Shown here: positions 57,412-64,000 of the stretch, piece after piece
Layout of the letters: every line of letters begins with the position of its first letter
How positions within the stretch are numbered: the first letter of the stretch is position 1
NCBI GenBank assembly: GCA_030149205.1
Contig: JASBSB010000001.1
Coordinates: 714,712 to 778,711 of the forward strand
Direction of reading: 5' to 3'
Source: Candidatus Heimdallarchaeota archaeon
GTDB lineage: Archaea > Asgardarchaeota > Heimdallarchaeia > Heimdallarchaeales > Kariarchaeaceae
DNA length: 64,000 nucleotides
Position numbers and translations under genes: made by a program
The notes under the pieces: generated by a model
Databases searched by the model: none
The model's input: only the letters and a program-made list of their open reading frames with translations
Told to the model about the DNA's origin: nothing

Positions 57412-58206
57412 ATGACCGTCGTATCTAAAGTCATCAAAGGGATAAATGGAGAAAAACCTCCCCTATTGTTGTTTCCTTCATTACCATTAGATTCAACCTA
57501 TCTTAAGCTTTCAGAGGGGGACTTACAGTACCAAGGGGATGTTCATCTCTTGGATTATGTGGATGCCTCTGAGAGTTTACCAGAGAAATATAACCTGAAG
57601 CAGTTAATCAAAGATCTAAAACTGTATTTAGAGAATAACAAAATTGGTAGGTTCAACATTTTCGCACATGGTTTGGGTGGATTAATTGCGCTAAAGCTTG
57701 TGACTGATGTTAAGGATCAGATTGACGAGATTGTGCTTTTTTCTACCAGTGCGAGTTCAAAATACAGACCGGAGCTAGGTTGGAATATTCGGGACAAATA
57801 TTCCATGTTGATTAAGAATGAGTTGGATGAATACTACGGAAAGCTGGATGAAAACTCTTTGGAACATAAGTTCACCAGAGCCTATGCAGCTTATTTTAAT
57901 CCCCCAGATCTGACAAAGGCAATGAACTTGATCAGTTCCTCGAAACGTCTTGAGTTTGACCTCTATGCAGCATTGATCCCGGATTTGGAACAGTTTGACG
58001 TCAGATACAAGCTTAAGAAATTTAAGGGCAGATGTTTGATAATGACAGCCGAGGATGACGTATGGCCTTTAAAGTACATCAGAGAGATTCAGAATTACAT
58101 AACTGATCATTCACTCTATCATTTTAAAACTGGTGGGCATTTCAAGATGGTGGAAGACCCAGAGGAATTTTGGGGGGCTGTTGGAAGATGGTTAAATCAA
58201 AGCTAG
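57412..58206 (+). CDS. Alpha/beta hydrolase-fold protein with missing nucleophile
   Basis: 264 residues from ATG 57412 (the frame is open to 57292, but the first 40 residues look unlike a protein start). The fold has the elbow AHGLGG (85-90), where the expected Ser is Gly87 (codon GGT), the acid D215/D216 (TAEDDVWP) and H243 (GGHFKMV). Without the Ser the usual esterase chemistry should be impossible. It may be a binding or scaffold protein, or use another mechanism. The stop is one base from the amidase start, so they form an operon. Confidence 0.75.
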   Translation: MTVVSKVIKGINGEKPPLLLFPSLPLDSTYLKLSEGDLQYQGDVHLLDYVDASESLPEKYNLKQLIKDLKLYLENNKIGRFNIFAHGLGGLIALKLVTDVKDQIDEIVLFSTSASSKYRPELGWNIRDKYSMLIKNELDEYYGKLDENSLEHKFTRAYAAYFNPPDLTKAMNLISSSKRLEFDLYAALIPDLEQFDVRYKLKKFKGRCLIMTAEDDVWPLKYIREIQNYITDHSLYHFKTGGHFKMVEDPEEFWGAVGRWLNQS

Positions 58207-58207
58207 G

Positions 58208-59629
58208 ATGATTTCACTTAGACAGACCTTAAAATATCTGAATGATGGAATCCTCAATTCCTCAGAGCTGGCAAGTGTCAGTCTTGAGCGTATTGAGCTG
58301 TTTGAGCCCTATGTTAACGCACTTATCTATGTAAATGACCATTTTAGGGAGGAGGAGTTTAATGCTGGAATGATAAGACAGAACAACCAAAATAAAAAAA
58401 ATCAGGATTTTTTGGGCGTTCCTCTTTTGGTTAAGGACAGCTTTATCACCAGAGACCAACCAACAAGCTTTGGAACCACAGATCAATACTACACATTGGA
58501 TGTCTTGAGGAAAGATGCCGAGCTTGTTAAAGCAATGAAAAACCTTGGATTTGTTGTTCTGGGTAAAACCAGTCTTCCAAGGTATGGGGATGATGTTCAA
58601 ACATACAACGATTTAAAAGGCATCTGTAACAATCCATGGAATCTAAAATTGACATCTGGAGGATCCAGTGGGGGAACTGCTGTGGGTGTTTCACTTGGCT
58701 ACACTTCTGTAGGTTTGGGGAGCGATTTAGCTGGTTCATTAAGAATTCCTGCTAACTTTTGTGGGGTGGTTTCCCTGAAACCCACTGAGGGAACTCTGTC
58801 CAGTGCAGGACATTTTCCCTTTATCGAGACAGGTTTGCTTGAGAAGCCAATTTTGACAACTGGGTTGATCACTAAGACTGTTGATGATTTGAGCCTCGTC
58901 TATGAACCTTTGTTAAGGGGTTTACCACCTCGTTCTCCTTTACCTCATATTAAGGGAAAAGAAGAGGGAGACACATCGAAGAGCTCAGGAGAAAATCCTA
59001 AGATTGGTGTTGTGCCTTCACTCCCAGCTATAGAGACAGATCAACGGATTGTAGAACTTATTTCGGAGAGGTTGGTTAAAAATCTTCAGAGGATTTCTAC
59101 CCCCGAGACCATTCCACATCTTCAATTTGATCACAAAGAACTGGTCAGGCATTACACTGTGATAGCCAACTACAGTTCATACCCAAAGAAAAAAACTCAG
59201 CTGACCATGTTATACAAGGCCTTTGATTTTAGAGCTGAATTTACAAAAAGAATTGATTCAACTCTTTCCATTTATGATTTTCTTATACTCCCAGTGTCCC
59301 CCAGTTTAGCCTTTCCTCACAATCTGAAGAAGAAACCCATACTAATAAATAATAAAGAGATAAGCTACTGGAAGGCTACAATCAGTTATACCGCACCTTT
59401 TAGTCTGACTGGTCATCCTGTCTTAACCATCCCAGTTGGATTTATCGGGGAGCTTCCTGTAGGTGTGCAGCTGGTAGGGAGACACAATTCAGAGGCAGAT
59501 CTACTTGCATTTGGGAGGAAAATGGAAGAGGTGATGGACCTAGATCTCACACCTCCCCTTGTTCATACAGCTGAGCCTCAGGAGGAGTTCTTTCTTGAAA
59601 GGTTTGAAGACAGCTCCGAAATGATTTAA
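58208..59629 (+). CDS. Amidase signature family hydrolase
   Basis: 473 residues. The Ser-cisSer-Lys triad is readable: K76 in PLLVKDSF, S153 in SGGSSGG, and S177 in GSDLAGSLRIP, spaced 24 residues apart as in FAAH and GatA. It hydrolyses amides to acids and ammonia. It is not GatA, since no gatB or gatC is adjacent. Paired with the hydrolase upstream and 240 bases from a nitrilase, which suggests a nitrile-amide-acid route. Cytosolic. Confidence 0.9.
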   Translation: MISLRQTLKYLNDGILNSSELASVSLERIELFEPYVNALIYVNDHFREEEFNAGMIRQNNQNKKNQDFLGVPLLVKDSFITRDQPTSFGTTDQYYTLDVLRKDAELVKAMKNLGFVVLGKTSLPRYGDDVQTYNDLKGICNNPWNLKLTSGGSSGGTAVGVSLGYTSVGLGSDLAGSLRIPANFCGVVSLKPTEGTLSSAGHFPFIETGLLEKPILTTGLITKTVDDLSLVYEPLLRGLPPRSPLPHIKGKEEGDTSKSSGENPKIGVVPSLPAIETDQRIVELISERLVKNLQRISTPETIPHLQFDHKELVRHYTVIANYSSYPKKKTQLTMLYKAFDFRAEFTKRIDSTLSIYDFLILPVSPSLAFPHNLKKKPILINNKEISYWKATISYTAPFSLTGHPVLTIPVGFIGELPVGVQLVGRHNSEADLLAFGRKMEEVMDLDLTPPLVHTAEPQEEFFLERFEDSSEMI

Positions 59630-59872
59630 ATACGTAACCTGCTGTTGATTTGCATCAGGGTGTGTATAGGTGGTTCGCCAGAATCTTGAAGAATCGGAGA
59701 CCCTTAAAGCTAAATAAGATTTAATTGACTTCAGAGGGGATTATCTGTCCCACTTTGGTACTTCTTTCATGATTTTTATTCTCCAAGTTATTCAGGAAAA
59801 TTTTTGTTGAGTATAAACAATAAAACACGTCTACCCCAGCAGGATTTTAAGTTAATTCTCACTCCTTGAGAT

Positions 59873-60772
59873 ATGAAAGTAGCAGTTGTACAGATTGCCC
59901 CTGTGTTTTTGGATAAGACAGCAACTTGGCAAAAGCTAAAAACGTACATTTTAGATGGGGTGAAACAGGGTGTCAAAATTTTTACTTGGGGAGAGACACT
60001 TCTCCCAGGTTATCCACAGTGGCTTTCAGAAACCAATGGAGCAAGCTTTGATGATGAGAACCAGAAGCTGGCTTACAATAAGTACTGGCAGGAGTCATTG
60101 ACCTTGGATGATCCTATTGTTAAAGAGATGCAGGCTATATGTAAAGAGCATGAGGTGATGCTTATAGGTGGAATCTCAGAACGAAAATCTGGTTCAGTTT
60201 ATTGTAGTGCTCTAAAAATTGACTTTGATGGGACAGTTTTGGGAACACATAAGAAGATAAAACCTACCTACGAAGAGAGGCTTATCTGGGCAGATGGTGA
60301 TGGTAAAGGCTTAAAGGTTCACCCTACACCTGAAGGAAAGATAGGTGTCTTAAACTGCTGGGAAAACTGGATTCCGTATCCACGTGCATATCTCCACAGC
60401 CTTGAGGAGTTTATCCATGTGTCTCTCTGGCCAGGGAGCTTGGGGCTTACTGAACAGATCTCTAAGTTCATTGCAAAGGAGGGAAGATACTATGTCATCG
60501 CTGCAAGCGCAATTCTAAGAGGTGAAGATTTTGCTCATCTTGACACTGAAGAATTTCCCTTCAAAGAGCAAATGATGAAAAAAGATGTTCATAAGAATGG
60601 TGGGTCATTGATTGTTAGTCCCAAAGGCGAAGTTATTGCAGGCCCATTGCTAAATGAAGAAGGGTTGTTAACCGCAGACATCAATATGGATTTGGTGATA
60701 CAAGAACGCCAAAATTTTGACTATTCTGGTCATTATTCCAGAGATGACATCTTTGAGTTGGTCAAAAATTGA
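59873..60772 (+). CDS. Nitrilase (carbon-nitrogen hydrolase family)
   Basis: 299 residues. The Glu-Lys-Cys triad is E41 (WGETLLPGYP), K128 (THKKIKPTYEER) and C162 (LNCWENW). The NCWEN context is the signature of true nitrilases and cyanide hydratases rather than amidase or carbamoylase branches. It converts nitriles to acids plus ammonia, or hydrates them to amides. Substrate unknown. Lies on the same strand as the amidase. Confidence 0.88.
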   Translation: MKVAVVQIAPVFLDKTATWQKLKTYILDGVKQGVKIFTWGETLLPGYPQWLSETNGASFDDENQKLAYNKYWQESLTLDDPIVKEMQAICKEHEVMLIGGISERKSGSVYCSALKIDFDGTVLGTHKKIKPTYEERLIWADGDGKGLKVHPTPEGKIGVLNCWENWIPYPRAYLHSLEEFIHVSLWPGSLGLTEQISKFIAKEGRYYVIAASAILRGEDFAHLDTEEFPFKEQMMKKDVHKNGGSLIVSPKGEVIAGPLLNEEGLLTADINMDLVIQERQNFDYSGHYSRDDIFELVKN

Positions 60773-60941
60773 ACTTCACAGGGTTCTCGTAGATCTAACA
60801 TCCCTTGACTAGTATTAGGAAAATTACCTCTAGATTAACAATTCTGTGATTAAACATTATTTATCGAATATAATTGTTAGGAATCTATAGTTTGACTTCA
60901 ATATAGAGTGATTAGTTTAACTTTTGAAGTATCTCCCTTTG

Positions 60942-61358
60942 TTATTGAACGACATTAATTAAATTATGAAATCCCGAATCAAAGGAAATTAAATTCGAAA
61001 TCTTGTACTCTCTACAGTGAGCAATGATTAAACAATCAGTAAAGCTAAGTGCCTTTCTTTCTCTTTCTTGCTTTGAAAATATTACGCCAGCTAGATGGAG
61101 GGTACTCTCATTTGAGAACAATATTTTACCAAAACTTTTTCCCTCTTCAATCCACTCTTTAACAAGTCGGTTTGCTACAATCTGAGAATTTTTTCTTTGA
61201 AAATATGTAAATAGCTCATCCAATACATCAAGCGATGTATAAATCTTACCATATTGGTTTTCTTTCAACTTAAGGAATAAGTTCATTGCTTTTTTATGAT
61301 ATTTATCCCTGGAATTATAAAACGCAACATAAAAACCTGTATCCAAAAATACAGCCAC
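60942..61358 (-). CDS. PIN-domain toxin (VapC-like)
   Basis: 138 residues of PIN fold with the acidic residues D6 (FLDTG), E48 (LDELF), D108 (FTDCL) and D127 (FDSGF), enough for a metal-dependent RNase. The start lies directly after the stop of the small upstream gene, the usual antitoxin-toxin order. In archaea such pairs commonly cut tRNA or other RNA when released. Confidence 0.85.
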   Translation of the reverse strand: MAVFLDTGFYVAFYNSRDKYHKKAMNLFLKLKENQYGKIYTSLDVLDELFTYFQRKNSQIVANRLVKEWIEEGKSFGKILFSNESTLHLAGVIFSKQERERKALSFTDCLIIAHCREYKISNLISFDSGFHNLINVVQ

Positions 61359-61625
61359 TCAATCCTCACCATAGATAATGTCATCGATTTGGGTTGAATC
61401 TGATAGCCCTAAATCAGAGATAGAATCCATTAATCCATCCCAATTTATCTTTTGATCATTTACATCATCGACAATGAGGTCAACTATTGTCTCTTTTGAA
61501 TAATACAGTAAATAATGCAATAATTGATCATGAGTGATCTTTTTCCCGCTTTGCAACAAAATTTTTGCCTGTAACCGGTCTAATTCGATTTTATCAGCAT
61601 CTTGAATACGAACAGTTGTAGTCAT
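61359..61625 (-). CDS. Antitoxin (VapB-like, ribbon-helix-helix)
   Basis: 88 residues. The N-terminus (MTTTVRIQDADKIELDRLQAK) fits a ribbon-helix-helix strand plus helix, followed by an acidic tail that could neutralise the PIN active site. The stop is adjacent to the toxin start. Likely autoregulated. Confidence 0.7.
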   Translation of the reverse strand: MTTTVRIQDADKIELDRLQAKILLQSGKKITHDQLLHYLLYYSKETIVDLIVDDVNDQKINWDGLMDSISDLGLSDSTQIDDIIYGED

Positions 61626-61925
61626 GTATCTTCAATATACAAGTATTCCTAAAATATATAAATTTATTGAGAAATTCAAGTGAATTGAGGGTTTTGTGAT
61701 GTAAAAGTCATTACTAAGATGTTAATCGTGTGAAAACACCACTGAGTTAATCAAAGTCTCAATATGGGAAACGTAATGATACATATAATCTTGGTTCTGA
61801 CTCTTATTTCATTTGTACTAAGATTCTCAAAACTCTGGTGTGTGAAAAAGTGGATAAAAACCAATATCTTACATTTTTCCATTCAAAAAGAACTAAATTT
61901 ATATTTTTCCAACAAATGACACAAT
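61626..61925. other. Divergent intergenic region
   Basis: 300 bases between the antitoxin and the zinc-ribbon gene. It holds a TATA-like AATTTATAT (61896-61904) 26 bases before ATG 61926. Nothing else found. Confidence 0.45.
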
Positions 61926-62186
61926 ATGAATTGCACAGAGTGTGGGGAGAGTGTCGCTTATGATGCAAAATTCTGTCCGAACTGTGGAACGAATTTGATG
62001 AAATCCACAAAACCAGAGAACCGAAACACCTGTTTCTGGTGTGGTGGAACAAACTTTAGCAAAGAAGAGGGAAGGTTAGACAGCAAGTGGGGGATGACTT
62101 CACACAAATTCATTCTTTTGATCTGTAGCACATGTGGCTATGTTCATCAGTTTTATGAGGGTCGCTCAGTTTTTGATTTTGATTGA
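61926..62186 (+). CDS. Double zinc-ribbon protein
   Basis: 86 residues. The first ribbon has C-x2-C (residues 3-6) and C-x2-C (17-20: FCPNCG). The second has C-x2-C at 36-39 (CFWCGG) and C-x2-C at about 68-71 (CSTCGY). Possibly a nucleic-acid- or protein-binding zinc module. Leaderless promoter supports the start. Function unknown. Confidence 0.75.
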   Translation: MNCTECGESVAYDAKFCPNCGTNLMKSTKPENRNTCFWCGGTNFSKEEGRLDSKWGMTSHKFILLICSTCGYVHQFYEGRSVFDFD

Positions 62187-62362
62187 AGGAAACGGATAAT
62201 TTTTTTTTAAGAGAACCTTGGTATAATCGGCACAAGTATTATTTCTGACTTCAAACTCTTATTTTTTGTACATTTTATCAAATTTAATTTACAATTTTTG
62301 CTTTGCGGTTAGCAACTCATTTATAAAAATAAATCAATCAAAGCAAAGAATCTGATTTTTAA

Positions 62363-63304
62363 ATGAGGGATAATTCAATAAAATTCAGTTTTAGAAGGTG
62401 GTTTAGTCGTAATGATGTGTACGTGTACACAGGTATTTTAGTTTTATATCCAACTATTGTTACTCTGATGGCTTACACTAGGCTATTAAACAAATTACCT
62501 GATACAATCATTGTTGGGAGTATTATGTCCATACCAATAATCTCTGGTACTTTGTTCTTCATGTTAGTTTTTTTAATACCTGGAAAAGCGTTCAACTCTC
62601 GCCAGGATCATATTAATCCAAATCTTTCCCAACAGAGGGTTAACTGGGGATTTGGTTCAGTTTTGGAGGTTGAACCTAACCTTATCAGAGTGGTATCCAA
62701 GACTCCCAATAGAATAAGTCCATTCTTTTTGCTAGTAATTGGACTGGATCTAGTTTATGATTCCATTTTTTATCTTTTGTTATACAAATTTAGCTTTGGT
62801 TCTCTTGGTCAATCATTGGGTACTCTTATAGAGATATTATATATTTTTACAGTTTTGTTATTCGTGATAGTTTTTGGGGTGTCAGCCATATTTGGATTCA
62901 TTTTTTTTGATAGAAAGAGGAAGGGAGGTTTAACAGCTCTATCAACAAAAACAGAACTTAAAAAAGTCAACACCGATGAATACAGGCTTACCCTGTATGG
63001 AAGGTCTGAAAGCCCCATTGTTGTAATGTATCCAAGGGCATTGCTTAAAAGCATCCAGATCAGCAATTTTCAAAAGAAGATAAACAACACAAAAAATGAT
63101 TCTCATTACAACCAATTTAACACGGGGGTATTTTCTCCTATTAGAATCTATAGTTTAGATGGATTAAAATTTGAAATTGGTGAGGGGAAGGGAAGAATAA
63201 AGGAAGGAAAAGAATTTCTAAACTCAGATTTTTTAACAGCGTTTGGTAACGATGATAGACAGAAGTTAGAAGAGTTGGCTGAATATTGTATGAAGTGGAC
63301 TTAG
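62363..63304 (+). CDS. Four-helix membrane protein, possibly related to the beta-domain family
   Basis: 313 residues with helices at about 22-40, 48-72, 120-140 and 155-180, a central VNWGFGS motif and a C-terminal beta-rich domain (TDEYRLTLYGR, then MYPRALLKSIQI). The order resembles the proteins at 16474, 18643, 26507 and 27724, but similarity is weaker. Start at ATG 62363. Function unknown. Confidence 0.65.
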   Translation: MRDNSIKFSFRRWFSRNDVYVYTGILVLYPTIVTLMAYTRLLNKLPDTIIVGSIMSIPIISGTLFFMLVFLIPGKAFNSRQDHINPNLSQQRVNWGFGSVLEVEPNLIRVVSKTPNRISPFFLLVIGLDLVYDSIFYLLLYKFSFGSLGQSLGTLIEILYIFTVLLFVIVFGVSAIFGFIFFDRKRKGGLTALSTKTELKKVNTDEYRLTLYGRSESPIVVMYPRALLKSIQISNFQKKINNTKNDSHYNQFNTGVFSPIRIYSLDGLKFEIGEGKGRIKEGKEFLNSDFLTAFGNDDRQKLEELAEYCMKWT

Positions 63305-63462
63305 GCAAAAATAACCAAGATTCTTTGAGAGGGAAGAATACAATGATTAATTATAGATTTAGTAAAACAAACTTCTGACTCTAATGTTCATCTATAGATG
63401 GGACTTCAGTTTTCAGTTCTCATAAATTCATTCCAATTTCATAATAAACAAAGGAAAAACCC

Positions 63463-63470
63463 TAATATAC
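63463..63470 (+). promoter_or_regulatory. TATA box for metK
   Basis: TAATATAC, centred 25 bases before ATG 63491. Confidence 0.5.
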
Positions 63471-63490
63471 ACTATAAGAGTATGTCATAG

Positions 63491-64000
63491 ATGACTAAAA
63501 AATATATTTTTTCCTCGGAATCTGTGACTGAGGGACATCCAGATAAAATTGCGGATCAGATTTCAGATGCAGTCCTAGACGAGATGATAAGTGGAGACAG
63601 CCATTCAAGAGTTGCCTGTGAGACATTTGTAACCACGGGGTTAGTTCTGATAGGAGGTGAGATTCACACAGATTCCTATGTTAATTTGCAGAGAGTTGTG
63701 AGAGATACAGTAAAAGACATAGGTTATATCCACCCGGATATTGGGTTTTATTACAAAGATGTGAGTGTCATCAATGTGATCCATGAGCAATCTGTTGATA
63801 TAGCCCAGGGAGTCAAAAGAGACACAATGGAAGAACAGGGAGCTGGAGATCAGGGAATTATGTTTGGCTACGCAGTTGATCATACTGAGGAACTGATGCC
63901 GTTACCTATAATGCTTTCTCATGATTTGACGAAAGGGTTAGCAAAGCTTCGTAAATCTGGAAAGTTATCTTATCTCAGACCTGATGGAAAGTCACAGGTT
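63491..64000 (+). CDS. metK: S-adenosylmethionine synthetase, bacterial/eukaryotic type (cut by window edge)
   Basis: 170 residues visible from ATG 63491, open at the right edge. [21 protein letters not shown] and then [12 protein letters not shown] are hallmarks of the MetK/MAT family (COG0192), which makes SAM from methionine and ATP. Most archaea use a different, archaeal-type enzyme (COG1812), so this form is notable. It also supports transfer from bacteria or the gene set seen in some Asgard-like lineages. Confidence 0.93.
   Translation, partial: MTKKYIFSSESVTEGHPDKIADQISDAVLDEMISGDSHSRVACETFVTTGLVLIGGEIHTDSYVNLQRVVRDTVKDIGYIHPDIGFYYKDVSVINVIHEQSVDIAQGVKRDTMEEQGAGDQGIMFGYAVDHTEELMPLPIMLSHDLTKGLAKLRKSGKLSYLRPDGKSQV

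Noticed and set aside
58208..59629. gatA (amidotransferase subunit)
   Set aside because: No gatB/gatC adjacent and operon partner is a hydrolase-fold protein; a general amidase is the safer call.
1..64000. tRNA or rRNA genes
   Set aside because: No T-loop plus acceptor-stem pairing or rRNA-like conserved segments found in the gaps by eye; a covariance-model scan would settle it.

Overview
The window looks archaeal. Many genes have an A/T-rich TATA-like box about 24-28 bases before the first codon and almost no 5' leader (positions 4811, 7678, 9010, 13413, 29745, 34103, 35658, 61926, 63491). Several secreted proteins end in a Thr/Pro stalk, one membrane helix and a basic tail, and the DNA is AT-rich. 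WD40 propellers, a possible longin-like domain on a 7TM protein, TspO, nitrilase and a bacterial/eukaryotic-type MetK would fit an Asgard (Heimdall-like) archaeon. That placement is a guess: no rRNA, tRNA or phylogenetic marker is present. No CRISPR array, intact transposase, rRNA or tRNA was seen.

Layout. 1-1.6 kb: tail of an unknown gene, then a 1.4 kb extremely AT-rich island. 1.6-9 kb: two WD40 proteins, the second followed by an in-frame decayed tail, two tandem secreted/anchored proteins, and a prolidase-like amidohydrolase. 9-12.1 kb: three 7TM proteins in a row. 12.4-16.2 kb: a methyltransferase, then a tight two-gene operon (coiled-coil/helix-turn-helix protein plus ATPase-nuclease fusion). 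16.5-29.7 kb: members of a local family of four-helix membrane proteins with beta-rich domains, mixed with a DUF1801 protein, a LEA14-like protein, a large Ig-repeat surface protein, an alpha/beta hydrolase and a double GNAT. 29.7-40.5 kb: a 59-residue small protein, a 12-TM NnrS/HCO-like protein, a large surface protein, a LON-domain protein, HdeD-like, S2P protease, M20 peptidase, a 48-residue coiled-coil protein and a DUF998 protein.

40.7-45.7 kb: a translationally coupled three-gene operon with a beta-CASP/metallo-beta-lactamase protein, a helical protein and an Hsp70 fused to a helical-repeat tail. 45.8-49 kb: tspO and a feoABC ferrous-iron operon with a DtxR-like palindrome at its promoter. 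49.2-51.4 kb: an EamA transporter, a 13-unit array with 11-base period, and a divergent cis-prenyltransferase-like protein. 52-57.2 kb: a family of duplicated and decaying membrane genes; the only full copy carries a secreted domain with a His/Cys pair like clan CD peptidases. 57.4-60.8 kb: a hydrolase lacking its nucleophile, an amidase and a nitrilase, plausibly nitrile/amide turnover. 60.9-64 kb: a VapBC-type pair, a zinc-ribbon protein, a further four-helix membrane protein and the start of metK.

The best candidates for an undescribed system are the beta-CASP/Hsp70 operon (40730-45709) and the ATPase-PD-(D/E)XK operon (13413-16249), then the His/Cys membrane-protein array (52056-57175). 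Functions given for these three are inferences from motifs and gene order.
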